Shown: positions 45,249-55,457, counted from the stretch's first letter. The stretch: 64,000 nucleotides of DNA from Corallococcus sp. NCRR (GCF_026965535.1 NZ_CP114039.1:124001-188000), one strand, 5' to 3'. The notes: generated by a model from the letters alone, not told the origin. Numbers and translations are program-made.

Positions 45249-46724
45249 ATGCCGAAAGCCCCAACTATCGAGAAGCTGCTCCAGAACGGTTCCGCCGAAT
45301 GGAACAAGCTGCGCAAGTCCGGTCAGGCGCCCACCGGCCAGACGGGCGCCACGTTCACGCAGCTGTTCTCCGCCAACGCCGACCTCTCCGGACTGGAGCT
45401 GGTGGGCTCCGAGTGGGAGCGCTGTGACCTGTCGAAGATGAACTTCCGGGACACGGACCTCACCAACGCCTACTTCCACGGGGGCCGCCTCCAGGACTGC
45501 GACTTCCGCGGCGCCAACCTGGAAGGCTGTGTCTTCGAGAAGCTCAAGCTCCTGCGCTGTGACTTCACGGGCGCCAAGGGTCTGGACGACCTGGAGATGG
45601 ACGACGTGGACATGGACCGCGTGACGGGCCTGGACGGCGAGGAAGCCCCGCCGCCCCCGCCCCCGCCGGTGCAGGGCATCACGGCGTTCACCCGTGAGCA
45701 GCGCGAGAAGATGCTCGGCCAGACGCACGCGGGCGGCGCCATGGACGGCGCGGCCTCCCCGCACCCGGACGAATTGCCCCCGTTCCGGCCGCAGGATCCG
45801 CCGGGCTCGCTCTTCTTCCGGGCGCTGAAGCGCGTGGGCGCACCGCCGCTCTGGGTGCTGGACGTGCCGGGCCTGCGTCCGCTCCTGCCGCAGCGGCTGC
45901 CGCCGGGCAGCTCCCTGGAGACGCTCTACCGCGAGGCGGTGAAGACGCGGCTGGAGAACAAGAAGCCCGCGGCGGACCCCGGCGCGGTGGAGCGCGCGCA
46001 GAAGGCGCTGCGCATGGGCGGCAAGGAGGCCAACGTCGCGGCGGTGTACCTGCGCGAGGTGGGCGTGCTGCCCCTGTTCCGCTTCGCCGCGGCGAAGCAG
46101 CTCAAGGCGGAGCTGCGCACCGAGGTGGAGGTGGACGACCTCACGGGCTCCGTGGATCCGCGCACCACCGGGGCGCTCCTGGAGCTGCGCCTGACGCACG
46201 AGGTGGTGGAGCACGTGCACGAGGTGCGGCGCCGGCTGGCCGCCGCGCAGCTGTACACGTCGCTCTTGGAGGCGGGCTTCAACCCGGAGAACAACTGGGA
46301 CGAGGCGCTGGAGTCGGCGGACGCGTCGCTGGAGCTGGCGAACGCGGCCACGGGCGAGGACCGGCAGGCGCTGCTGGAGGGCTTCCAGGTGTTCGCGGCC
46401 CTGCCGGAGGAGGCGCGGCTGCGCCGCCTGGCGTACCTGGCGGAGTCCGTGTCCAACCTGGAGCTGCTCAGCCGGCTGCCGGAGGGCATGGAGCCGCAGT
46501 GGCTGTCCGGCCCGGAGGTGCGCGAGTGCCACGAGCGCGAGATGACCTACGTGCAGTCGCTCAAGGCCCAGGACATCCCGGCCAAGGTGCCGGCGCTGGC
46601 CAAGGCGGAGCTGGGCGTGCCCGAGGGCGAGGTGCCCGAGGAGAGCGACGACGACCTGTTCGTGCACGTGCGGTGCGACGTGTGCGGCAAGGAGAAGCTC
46701 ATCGTCCAGTCGCCGGAGGCTTGA
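45249..46724 (+). CDS. Pentapeptide-repeat protein with long helical region and Cys-pair tail
   Basis: The protein has 491 residues. Residues about 40-115 contain pentapeptide-like A(D/N)LxX repeats (NADLSGLEL, CDLSKMNFRDTDLTNAYF, CDFRGANLEGCVF), giving a short beta-helix. A linker with seven prolines follows. About 300 residues of Ala/Leu/Glu-rich helix come next (YREAVKTRLENKK, ANVAAVYLREVGVLPLF, VVEHVHEVRRRLAAAQ). The end reads VRCDVCGKEKLIV, a single CxxC that could bind metal with a partner or dimer. The whole architecture is not one I recognise. No signal peptide. No clear ribosome site. Confidence 0.85.
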   Translation: MPKAPTIEKLLQNGSAEWNKLRKSGQAPTGQTGATFTQLFSANADLSGLELVGSEWERCDLSKMNFRDTDLTNAYFHGGRLQDCDFRGANLEGCVFEKLKLLRCDFTGAKGLDDLEMDDVDMDRVTGLDGEEAPPPPPPPVQGITAFTREQREKMLGQTHAGGAMDGAASPHPDELPPFRPQDPPGSLFFRALKRVGAPPLWVLDVPGLRPLLPQRLPPGSSLETLYREAVKTRLENKKPAADPGAVERAQKALRMGGKEANVAAVYLREVGVLPLFRFAAAKQLKAELRTEVEVDDLTGSVDPRTTGALLELRLTHEVVEHVHEVRRRLAAAQLYTSLLEAGFNPENNWDEALESADASLELANAATGEDRQALLEGFQVFAALPEEARLRRLAYLAESVSNLELLSRLPEGMEPQWLSGPEVRECHEREMTYVQSLKAQDIPAKVPALAKAELGVPEGEVPEESDDDLFVHVRCDVCGKEKLIVQSPEA

Positions 46725-46756
46725 GGCCTTCCGTCACGCGGGTGACGTGACGACAC

Positions 46757-46796
46757 GGCCCGGCCGGAACGCCCCCCAGGCGCATCCCGCCGGGCC
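46757..46796 (+). terminator. Hairpin after the pentapeptide gene
   Basis: GGCCCGGC (46757-46764) pairs perfectly with GCCGGGCC (46789-46796), followed by TTGTC. It lies 33 bases past the stop codon, within the 208-base gap 46725-46932. The rest of that gap should hold the promoter of the first DUF3943 gene. Confidence 0.6.
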
Positions 46797-46932
46797 TTGT
46801 CATGTCCACCGGCGCCTGTGCGCTGGAAGCCGTTTCTCCCTCCTTCCAGGAGGAGGATTTCATCCGGCGCCCCGCCCCCTACCTTCAAGGCGCGCGGCGT
46901 GGCACCGCGAGCGAGGGTGCGGCGGACGGGAT

Positions 46933-48405
46933 ATGGGGCGAGGGGGGCACGGCGGAGGCGGAGGTCCGTGGTCCCCGGGGGGCGTGCGGCTGGCCTGCGC
47001 GCTGCTGGTGGGCGCGCCCGCCTTCGCCCAGGAGGCGCCGTGCGAGGACGCTCCCGCGCCGGAGGCTCCCGCGCGGGCCGGGCCGCGGTCGCCGCCAGCG
47101 GATGCCCCGCTGAACGAGGAGACGGCCCGCGAGGGCTCGCTCCGGCAGAAGGCGCACCCGTGGCTCGCGGTGGGGGAGATCACCGCCATCAACCTGTTCG
47201 TCTGGACGTGGGACCGGGTGCTCGCGAACAAGGACTGGGCGAAGGTGAGCCCGTCCACGTGGGCGAAGAACCTGAGCACGGGCTTCGTCTGGGACGCGGA
47301 CGGCTTCCTCACCAACCAGTTCGCGCACCCGTACCACGGCAGCCTCTACTACACGGCCGCGCGCGACAACGGCGTGCCCTACGCGGCCGCCCTGGCCTTC
47401 ACGCTGTTTGGCAGCGCGCAGTGGGAGCTGTTCGCGGAGAACGAGCTGCCGTCCGCCAACGACCTCATCAACACGTCCGTGGGCGGCATGGCCATTGGCG
47501 AGGGGCTCTACCGGCTGTCCTCGCTGGTGCTGGACACGGAGGCCCGGGGCGGCGAGCGCTTCGTGCGCGAGCTCACCGCCGCCGCCATGAGCCCCGTGCG
47601 CGGCTTCAACCGCGTGGTGCGCGGCGACGTGACGCGCCACGGACCCACGCCCCCGGACTGGCGCCCCAGCGACCTGTCCATCTGGGGCAACCTGGGCTAC
47701 CTCAAGCTGGGTGACGGCCGGCCCCTGGCCTGGGGCGAGGACCAGTTCTTCCTCCACGCGGCCATGCGCTACGGCGACATGTACCAGGGCGACATCCGCC
47801 GCCCCTTCGACGCCTTCGACGCGCGCGTCCAGTTCACCTCGAAGGAGAGCAGCTTCATCAGCCATGCGCGCATCCAGGGGATGCTGCTGAAGGCGTCCCT
47901 CTGGAGCACGCAGAAGGACGAGCTGCGCTTTGGCCTGCTCCAGCAGCTCAGCGTCGTGGACACGGAAGCGTACGAGCTGGGCGGCCAGTCCGTGGAGGCG
48001 GGCCTGCTGCATGAGCGCCAGCTCGACGCGCGCTCGAAGCTGCGGACCGCGCTGCTGGTGGACGGGAGCATCCTCACCGGCATCTCCTCCGAGCACAGCG
48101 GCGTCAAGGGCCGCAACTACGACTACGGTCCCGGCCTGGGCCTGAACCTCCAGGTCGCGTACATGCGCGGCGCCTGGGAGGTCATCACACTGGAGGCGGG
48201 CACCTCCCACATCGTGGTGCTGGACGGCTCCGGCGGCTCGCACCAGGTCTTCACCGGCCAGCTCCAGGCGGACATCCCCGTGTACAAGCGCCTGGGGCTG
48301 GGCACGGAGCTGAACTGGTTCCACCGCCACAGCCGCTTCGAGTCCTACCCGGACGTGGAGAAGGACGCATACCAACTGCGCGTCTTCTTCTCCGTGCACT
48401 ACTAG
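46933..48405 (+). CDS. DUF3943 outer-membrane-type protein, first tandem copy
   Basis: The protein has 490 residues from the ATG at 46933. This choice is supported by the second copy starting at the same alignment point after a matching GGCGGAC leader. A signal peptide (VRLACALLVGAPAFAQ) follows a Gly-rich lead. DUF3943 markers are FVWDADGFLTNQFAHPYHGSLYYTAARDNG and ANDLINTSVGGMAIGE. The second half is beta-barrel-like and ends FFSVHY, an aromatic C-terminus suited to outer-membrane insertion. Function unknown. Probably surface or outer-membrane located. Confidence 0.82.
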   Translation: MGRGGHGGGGGPWSPGGVRLACALLVGAPAFAQEAPCEDAPAPEAPARAGPRSPPADAPLNEETAREGSLRQKAHPWLAVGEITAINLFVWTWDRVLANKDWAKVSPSTWAKNLSTGFVWDADGFLTNQFAHPYHGSLYYTAARDNGVPYAAALAFTLFGSAQWELFAENELPSANDLINTSVGGMAIGEGLYRLSSLVLDTEARGGERFVRELTAAAMSPVRGFNRVVRGDVTRHGPTPPDWRPSDLSIWGNLGYLKLGDGRPLAWGEDQFFLHAAMRYGDMYQGDIRRPFDAFDARVQFTSKESSFISHARIQGMLLKASLWSTQKDELRFGLLQQLSVVDTEAYELGGQSVEAGLLHERQLDARSKLRTALLVDGSILTGISSEHSGVKGRNYDYGPGLGLNLQVAYMRGAWEVITLEAGTSHIVVLDGSGGSHQVFTGQLQADIPVYKRLGLGTELNWFHRHSRFESYPDVEKDAYQLRVFFSVHY

Positions 48406-48508
48406 AAGTCACCCGAAAGGATGAGCGCCGGGGGCGCTTTCCAACACGGGACTGCTTACCTTCCGCGAGCGCGGCATGCAGCCGTGCGCGGAGGCGTGGG
48501 CGGACCGG

Positions 48509-50029
48509 ATGGGGCACGGTGGGTGGGGGCCATGGCTGCCGCGAGGCGTGGCGCTGGCGTGCGCCCTGCGCGCCGGCGCCGCGTTCGCGGATGGTTCGCC
48601 ACAGGACATGGTGCGCTCCGTTCCGTCCAACGTCATGGCCCTCTGCGCGGCGCGGCTTTCGCCCGGCCAGGAGACCCGGTGGGAGCCCTGCCCTCCCGTG
48701 GCCGAGGCGTACGCCGCATTGCCGGCGGATGCGCCCGTGAGGGAGGACGAGCTCCGGAAAAACCCCGGGCCCCACCCGTGGATCGCGGTGGGGGAGGTCA
48801 CGGCCATCAACGTGGTCGTCTGGACGTATGACCGCTACATCGCGAAGAAGGACTGGGCGTACATCTCCCCGTCCGTCTGGAAGGAGAACTTCCGCACGGG
48901 CTTCGTCTGGGACCAGGACGGCTTCTCCACCAACCAGTTCGCGCACCCGTATCACGGCGGCCTCTACTACACGGCCGCGCGCGACAACGGCCTGCCGTAT
49001 GAAGCCGCGGTGCCGCTCACCTTCCTGGGCAGCCTGCAGTGGGAGCTGTTCGCGGAGAACGAGCCGCCGTCCGCCAATGACCTCATCAACACGACCGTGG
49101 GCGGCGTGGCCATGGGCGAGGCGCTCTACCGGCTGTCCTCGCTGGTGCTGGACACGGAGGCCCGGGGCCGCCAGCGCTTCCTCCGCGAGCTGACCGCCGG
49201 CGTCATCAGCCCCGTGCGCGGCATCAACCGCGTGGTGCGCGGCGACGTCTCACACCATGGCCCGTCTCCGACGGAGTGGTGGCCGGACGACATCGCGGGC
49301 TGGGCCTCGCTGGGCTACCTCAAGCTGGGGGACGGCAGGTCCCTGGCCTGGGGCGAGGATCAGTTCTTCATCCAGGGCGCCCTGCGCTACGGCGACATGT
49401 ACCGGGGCGCGCACCACCGCCCCTTCGACTCCTTCGACGCGCGCGTCCAGTTCACCACGCGAGAGAACAGCCTCATCAGCAACGCGCGGCTGCAGGGCCT
49501 GCTCGCGAAGTCCACGCTCTGGAGCGCCGAGCGCGACGAGCTGCGCCTGGGCCTGCTCCAGCAGCTCGACTACACGGACACGCTCGCCTACGAGGTGGGC
49601 GGCCAGTCCCTGGACGTGGGCCTGCTGCACGAGCACCGCTTCCTCAACCGCTCCCGGCTGAGGACCGCGCTGCTCGTGGACGGCAGCCTCCTCACCGGCG
49701 TCACCTCCGAGCACACCGACAGCGAGGGCAACGAGGGCCGCGACTACGACTACGGCCCCGGCCTGGGCTTCCAGTTCCACATGGCGTACCTGCGCGAGGA
49801 CTGGGAGATCCTCACGCTGGAGGCGGGCGCCGAGCACGTGGTGGTGGTGGACGGCTCGGGCGGCGCGCACCGGGTGCACCAGGCCCAGCTGCAGGTGGAC
49901 CTCCCCGTGTACAAGCACCTGGGGATGGGCGGGCAGCTGAACTTCTTCCGGCGCCACAGCCGCTTCGATTCCTTCCCGGCCGTGACGAAGGACACCTGGC
50001 AGCTGCGCATCTTCGTCTCCCTGCACTGA
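48509..50029 (+). CDS. DUF3943 outer-membrane-type protein, second tandem copy
   Basis: The protein has 506 residues and is collinear with the preceding gene from signal peptide (VALACALRAGAAFA) to C-terminal FVSLH. It shares FVWDQDGFSTNQFAHPYHGGLYYTAARDNG and NDLINTTVGGVAMGE. Most differences are in the N-terminal 100 residues and in barrel loops (an extra DSEGNEGR loop here). Both genes have a similar leader (ACCTTC...GCGGAC) just upstream, so the duplication probably included the promoter. This is a recent or conserved tandem duplication in an otherwise unknown family. Confidence 0.82.
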   Translation: MGHGGWGPWLPRGVALACALRAGAAFADGSPQDMVRSVPSNVMALCAARLSPGQETRWEPCPPVAEAYAALPADAPVREDELRKNPGPHPWIAVGEVTAINVVVWTYDRYIAKKDWAYISPSVWKENFRTGFVWDQDGFSTNQFAHPYHGGLYYTAARDNGLPYEAAVPLTFLGSLQWELFAENEPPSANDLINTTVGGVAMGEALYRLSSLVLDTEARGRQRFLRELTAGVISPVRGINRVVRGDVSHHGPSPTEWWPDDIAGWASLGYLKLGDGRSLAWGEDQFFIQGALRYGDMYRGAHHRPFDSFDARVQFTTRENSLISNARLQGLLAKSTLWSAERDELRLGLLQQLDYTDTLAYEVGGQSLDVGLLHEHRFLNRSRLRTALLVDGSLLTGVTSEHTDSEGNEGRDYDYGPGLGFQFHMAYLREDWEILTLEAGAEHVVVVDGSGGAHRVHQAQLQVDLPVYKHLGMGGQLNFFRRHSRFDSFPAVTKDTWQLRIFVSLH

Positions 50030-50032
50030 GAC

Positions 50033-50650
50033 TCAGCCCACCGCTTTCGACTCGGAAGGCGCGGAGGGCAGCGAGTACGTCACCGGCGGCGGCAGCATCA
50101 CGCGCACCTCGTCGCCCGCGCGGATGAGGCCCGGGCGCTCCACCCAGCCCACCAGCCCGCGCTTCTGCCACGCGGCCTTCACGAAGCGGCCCGCCAGCCC
50201 CTTCATGTCCGGGTGGTGCGCTTCAATCACGCGGCCGGGCTGCACGCAGGGGTGGTTCTCCCCTTCCATCACCAGCGTGGCGTCCTCCGGGAAGAACAGC
50301 CGCGTCCCCGGCGGCAGGTGCGTCAGCCGGGGCACGCCCACGAGCTCCAGGTTCGCGCCCAGCCACGACGCCAGCACGTGCGGCACGCCCAGCGTGCGCG
50401 CCACCTCCACCAGCTCCTCGCGCGACACGATGGAGAGCTGCCGGGTGTTGCGGATGACGGTGCCCTTGGGGAACCACGGCACCCGCACGTCCGCCTTGCG
50501 CGTGAGGCCCGCGTGCCGGTCCCCCACGATGCCCGCGAAGTCGACCGTCACCTCCGGGACCTCCCGGGTGACGAAGCGCTTGGGTTCAGCGTCCGTGCAC
50601 AGCAGCACGTTGGCCAGGTGTCCGGTCAGCGAGGGAGCGGGAGTGGGCAT
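50033..50650 (-). CDS. MOSC-domain protein
   Basis: The protein has 205 residues from the ATG at 50650; a start at 50671 is possible. Short N-terminal strand region, then IVGDRHAGLTRKADVR, the MOSC signature (GDRH), and QLSIVSREELVEVA, LGANLELVGV, MEGENHPCVQPG typical of the beta-barrel core with its conserved Cys. MOSC proteins handle sulfur or molybdenum-cofactor-bound groups, e.g. YiiM-like reductases. No partner redox domain is fused. It is convergent with the second DUF3943 gene. Confidence 0.78.
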   Translation of the reverse strand: MPTPAPSLTGHLANVLLCTDAEPKRFVTREVPEVTVDFAGIVGDRHAGLTRKADVRVPWFPKGTVIRNTRQLSIVSREELVEVARTLGVPHVLASWLGANLELVGVPRLTHLPPGTRLFFPEDATLVMEGENHPCVQPGRVIEAHHPDMKGLAGRFVKAAWQKRGLVGWVERPGLIRAGDEVRVMLPPPVTYSLPSAPSESKAVG

Positions 50651-50686
50651 ATCGGGCGCCCGTTCCAACACGCCAGCGCGGCGAAA

Positions 50687-51661
50687 TCAAAACAGGGTCA
50701 TCTGCTGCGGCTTGCCCAGCGGGCGAGCGTCCGTGCCCGCGTCGCGCAGCGCCTGGGCCAGCTCCTCCGCGAAGCCGTGGCAGGTGATGACGTCCCGCGC
50801 GCCGGTGTCCTTCACGTAGCGCAGGAGGGACGGGAAGTCCGCGTGGTCCGACAGCGGGAAGGCCACGTCCGCGCCGTAGCGACGCGCGCCGCCCGGGTCC
50901 ATGGCCCAGCCGGTGAGCACCGCCGTCGCCCGGGGCCAGTGCGGCGCCAGGGCCCCACCGCGCGCCAGGTGCGGCGGGAAGAAGAGGACCTCGCCCGGCT
51001 CCACGCGGCCGTCGTAGCGGCGCAGGTTCTCGATGGGGACGCCCAGCTCCGCGTACAGCTCCGCGACCTCGAAGATGGACGGATGCGCCACCAGGTGGAA
51101 GCCGCGCAGGGCCAGCTGCTTCATCGCCTCCTGGCTCTTGCCCAGCGGATAGCCCAGCAGCACCGGCGTCGCGCCCCGGTTCAGCTGCGCGCGCAGCCAC
51201 GTCTCCACCTGCCCCAGCACCTCCGGGCGCGGCGGGAAGCGGTAGCGCGGGTGCCCGAAGGTGGACTCGATGACCAGCGTGTCGCAGGTCGCGACCTCCG
51301 TGGCCTCCGCGGTGAGCGACGGCGCGGTGTTGAGGTCGCCCGTGTAGACGATGCGCCTGCCATCCGCGCGCGTGACGCGCAGCTGCGCGCTGCCCAGGAT
51401 GTGGCCCGCGGGCAGGAGCTCCAGCAGCAGCGAGCCCAGTTCGAACGGGCGGCGGAACGGCACGGACAGCGGCGCCGCCACCGGCCCCAGCCGGTGGGCC
51501 ATGAAGCGCAGCGTGGCGGCCGTGGCGATGGTGCTCTCGTGGCGGGCGATGTGGTCCGAGTGCCCGTGGCTGACGAAGGACAGCGGCGACTTGCGCTTCG
51601 CGTCCAGCGACAGGGGCGTGCCCGTCAGGTGCAGGCCGTTGCGTCTCAGCTCCACGCTCAT
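50687..51661 (-). CDS. Metallo-beta-lactamase fold nuclease, ligase-associated exonuclease/beta-CASP-like
   Basis: The protein has 324 residues from the ATG at 51661. Zinc ligands are in SHGHSDHI near residue 32 (HxHxDH); AGHILGSAQL and YTGDLN are the next motifs. ESTFGHPRYRFPPR, then a C-terminal SDHADFPSLLRYV and ITCHG, match the family related to mRNA 3'-end processing and LigD-associated DNA exonucleases. It probably cuts or trims nucleic acid ends. No DNA ligase gene is adjacent, so the ligase-associated role is not supported by context. No ribosome site is obvious. Confidence 0.78.
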   Translation of the reverse strand: MSVELRRNGLHLTGTPLSLDAKRKSPLSFVSHGHSDHIARHESTIATAATLRFMAHRLGPVAAPLSVPFRRPFELGSLLLELLPAGHILGSAQLRVTRADGRRIVYTGDLNTAPSLTAEATEVATCDTLVIESTFGHPRYRFPPRPEVLGQVETWLRAQLNRGATPVLLGYPLGKSQEAMKQLALRGFHLVAHPSIFEVAELYAELGVPIENLRRYDGRVEPGEVLFFPPHLARGGALAPHWPRATAVLTGWAMDPGGARRYGADVAFPLSDHADFPSLLRYVKDTGARDVITCHGFAEELAQALRDAGTDARPLGKPQQMTLF

Positions 51662-51726
51662 GGGATGGGCGCTGTCTATAGCGCGGCCCGGCGGCTCGCG
51701 CTCACGGCCGGAGCCGCGCCGGGTGC

Positions 51727-52650
51727 TCAGGCGGCGGGCGTGCGGCCCCGTGCCCGCCATCCGTCCCACACCACCGTGCCCAGCTCCGACGCGAAGACGC
51801 CTACGACAATGAGCGCGCCGCCCAGCCACTCCTTCGGCCCCAGCACCTCGCGGCCCACCGCCACGGAGTAGGCCGAGGCGAACACCGGCTCCAGCGCGAA
51901 GATGAGCGCCGCGCGCACCGCGCTGGTGCGCGCCTGTCCCCAGGTCTGCACCAGGATGGCCACCGCGCTCGCGAGCACGCCGCACGCGAGCACCGCCACC
52001 ACCAGCGGCTGGCTCCACACCAGCTTGCGCTCCACGAAGGGCAGGCACAGCGCGGACAGCACCGCCACGCCAATGAGCTGCACCGCCACCAGGCCCACGG
52101 CGTTGTCCTTCGACGCGAAGCGCTCCGTGAGCAGGATGTGCCCCGCGTACGCCAGCGCGCACCCGATGGACAGCCAGTCCCCCAGGCGGAAGCCCCCCAC
52201 GCCCCCGGCCATCGCGTCGTTCGGGGTGGGCCGCGTCAGCCAGTACAGCCCCACCGCCGCCAGCACCACGCCCACGGCGGTGCCCCACCGGGGCAGGCGC
52301 CGGAGCAGCACCATGGACAGCAGCGGGACGAAGAGGACGTTCAAGCCGGTGAGGAACGCCGCGCGCGACGGCGTGGTGTCCGTCAGGCCCACGGTCTGGA
52401 GCGCGAAGCACAGGAACAGCACCCCCGCCAGCAGCAGCCCCTTGGGGACGATGCCGGGCGCGAACATCCGCCTCCGCGCGATGACGGCCAGCACCGCCGC
52501 GCCCACGATGAAGCGCAGGGTGAGGAAGGTGAACGGATCCGCGAACGCGAGCGCGTCCTTCACCACCACGAACGTCAGTCCCCAGAAGACGGTGAGGAGC
52601 ACCAGCGCCCCGTCCGCCTTCCACTGCGCACCCTCACGCCCTTCAGACAC
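51727..52650 (-). CDS. EamA/DMT family transporter
   Basis: It has about 307 residues from a GTG at 52650 (AAGGG at reasonable spacing); an upstream frame to 52731 is open but lacks support. There are ten hydrophobic segments in two EamA repeats (LVLLTVFWGLTFVVVKDAL and WLSIGCALAYAGHILLTERF). R/T-P-S-x-A-A-F-L-T-G-L-N in the first repeat and ALEPVFASAYSV in the second are typical. It would export a small metabolite or amino acid; substrate unknown. Confidence 0.85.
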   Translation of the reverse strand: MSEGREGAQWKADGALVLLTVFWGLTFVVVKDALAFADPFTFLTLRFIVGAAVLAVIARRRMFAPGIVPKGLLLAGVLFLCFALQTVGLTDTTPSRAAFLTGLNVLFVPLLSMVLLRRLPRWGTAVGVVLAAVGLYWLTRPTPNDAMAGGVGGFRLGDWLSIGCALAYAGHILLTERFASKDNAVGLVAVQLIGVAVLSALCLPFVERKLVWSQPLVVAVLACGVLASAVAILVQTWGQARTSAVRAALIFALEPVFASAYSVAVGREVLGPKEWLGGALIVVGVFASELGTVVWDGWRARGRTPAA

Positions 52651-52737
52651 CGGATCCACCCTTCCCTGCCCACGGCACGAAGCAGGACGCCCTGCCGTTT
52701 GGCCCAGCCACCGGAAGAGCGCAACCCCCATCCGGTG

Positions 52738-53715
52738 TCAGGAGGGAAGCCGGCGCACCAGCACGACCAGTCGCTTGCTCCCCCCGGCCGCGTCCCACTG
52801 CTGGTTCGTGGCGACGGTCAGCGCGTCCGGCGCGGGATGGAACCCCAGGCCGGAGAAGGTCCGCAGGGACGCGGTGTTGTCCTCGTCGATGTCCGCGTGG
52901 AGCCGGTCCGCGCCCTGCCGGTGGATCTCCTCCACCAGGCACCGCACCAGCGCGGTGGCCACGCCCATGCGCCGCACCCTGGGGGACACCACCAGCGAGC
53001 GCACCCAGAAGCCATCCAGGGACAGCCCCTCCTGGTGGTAGTCGTCCGCCCAGGCGAAGCCGAGCAGGTGCCCCTGCGCGTCGAACGCGCCCGCCGCCGC
53101 GCCCACGCGCCGGTCCGCGGGCAGGCCCCAGCGGTCACGCAGCTGCCGGCGCAAGAACGTCCCGGACACCACCAGCCGCTCCGTGGCGAAGGCGAGCAGC
53201 GCGTCCAGGTCATCCGGGCGCACCAGCCGGATTTCGAGCGGACCCACGAACTGGCGGCGCAGCGGCTTCGTCCACCCAGAGAACAGGTCGCGCAGGTGGC
53301 GGAACACCGCGCGGGAACCGGGCTTCGTCCACACGCCGGACAGGGTGCGCTGCAACAGGAACAGCGCCGGCCGCGTGGGCCGGGGCAGCCGCATCACCCA
53401 CCGCCCGCGCTTGAGCGCGATGATGCGCCCCACCAGCTCCCCGCCCGCCACGTCCGTGCCGCCCAGCAGCGACTCCGTCACCCAGGGCTGTGTGGACAGC
53501 ACCACCTGCGCGGCCAGCCGGGGCCCGTGCCGCACCAGCGCCACGTCCCCGCGCGCCAGCCGCTCCGGCCCGCAGCGCAACAGCCGCACCGCGTCCCCGC
53601 TGCGCAGGAGCGGATAGAGACACCGCCCCATGCCGCGCACCCACAGCCGGTGGCCGAAGGGCAGCGCCGCAAGCAGGTCCGCGAGCTCGGCCGTCGAGAC
53701 GCCACCAGAGGGCAT
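52738..53715 (-). CDS. S24/S26 peptidase-like domain fused to GNAT acetyltransferase
   Basis: The protein has 325 residues from the ATG at 53715. Residues about 20-125 resemble the S24/S26 signal-peptidase/LexA fold: VRGMGRCLYPLLRSGDAVRLLRC and LARGDVALVRHG. The usual G-x-S-M serine is replaced (GRCLYP), and a Lys in ELVGRIIALKRGR may match the base. Residues about 165-320 form a GNAT domain, with the acetyl-CoA loop in RSLVVSPRVRRMGVATALV and the C-terminal ENTASLRTFSGLGF. The fusion is unusual. The acceptor is unknown. It is divergent from the Coa1-like gene. Confidence 0.75.
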   Translation of the reverse strand: MPSGGVSTAELADLLAALPFGHRLWVRGMGRCLYPLLRSGDAVRLLRCGPERLARGDVALVRHGPRLAAQVVLSTQPWVTESLLGGTDVAGGELVGRIIALKRGRWVMRLPRPTRPALFLLQRTLSGVWTKPGSRAVFRHLRDLFSGWTKPLRRQFVGPLEIRLVRPDDLDALLAFATERLVVSGTFLRRQLRDRWGLPADRRVGAAAGAFDAQGHLLGFAWADDYHQEGLSLDGFWVRSLVVSPRVRRMGVATALVRCLVEEIHRQGADRLHADIDEDNTASLRTFSGLGFHPAPDALTVATNQQWDAAGGSKRLVVLVRRLPS

Positions 53716-53828
53716 GACACCCACTCTGTCATGAAGGCGCCCCCGAAACCCGCCCCCGGTGCAGGCCCCACCCCGCTTCGTCCGGAACCGGGTATGACAC
53801 GGCCCCAGGTCCAGGCCAGGAGGGCCCC

Positions 53829-54392
53829 ATGCCGCCGACAATGCCCGAGGGTGACTACGCACCCGTGCCCCGCCAGGGATGGTGGAACCGCAACTGGAAG
53901 TGGGCGGTGCCCCTGGGCTGCCTGGGGATGCTGGGCTCGTGCTTCTGCTTCGCGGCCATCGCCGTGGGCTGGGGCTACTCGTCGTTCAAGGACATGGGCG
54001 CGTACACGGACGCCATCGCGGAGGCCCAGGAGGATCCGCACGTGCAGCAGGCCCTGGGCGGCAGCTTCAAGCCGGGCTTCCCCAGCAACACCCAGGTGAG
54101 CACCCGCAACGGCCGCACCCACGCGGAGTTCACCGTCCCGCTGGACGGCCCCAAGGCGGACGGCGACCTCCACGCCGTGGCGGACAAGCAGGGCGAGTCG
54201 TGGACCTTCAGCTCCCTCTACGTCCAGGTGGACGACGGACAGCGCATCGACCTGCTCGACACGGGCGAGGCTCCGGAGCCGGGGGAGCTGGACGAGCCGG
54301 AGGTGCCCCACGAGCTGGAGCCGGACGACGCCGAGCCCCCGGAGCCGCCCGCGCGGAAGAAGCCCGGCGGCGACACCGACATCGAGCTGTAG
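53829..54392 (+). CDS. Coa1-like/single-span membrane protein
   Basis: The protein has 187 residues. A membrane segment ([26 protein letters not shown]) is followed by a globular domain (about 50-145). Its [45 protein letters not shown] resembles Coa1 (cytochrome oxidase assembly factor) family proteins. The last 45 residues are Glu/Pro-rich and acidic. No oxidase genes are nearby. The Coa1 label is structural and does not prove a role in respiration. Confidence 0.68.
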   Translation: MPPTMPEGDYAPVPRQGWWNRNWKWAVPLGCLGMLGSCFCFAAIAVGWGYSSFKDMGAYTDAIAEAQEDPHVQQALGGSFKPGFPSNTQVSTRNGRTHAEFTVPLDGPKADGDLHAVADKQGESWTFSSLYVQVDDGQRIDLLDTGEAPEPGELDEPEVPHELEPDDAEPPEPPARKKPGGDTDIEL

Positions 54393-54414
54393 GGCCCTTT
54401 CCGGAAATGACGAA

Positions 54415-54450
54415 GGGCGCGTCTCCGGGAGAGGTCCCGGCGACGCGCCC
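54415..54450. terminator. Strong hairpin between convergent genes
   Basis: GGGCGCGTC (54415-54423) pairs with GACGCGCCC (54442-54450), and an inner CCGGGA/TCCCGG stem adds more pairs around a short GAGG-containing loop. It lies between the Coa1-like stop and the etfA stop, as a bidirectional terminator would. Confidence 0.8.
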
Positions 54451-54491
54451 CTCGGATGTCACGGTCCGCCGTGAGGACGGCGGGCGTGTGA

Positions 54492-55457
<966 letters not shown>

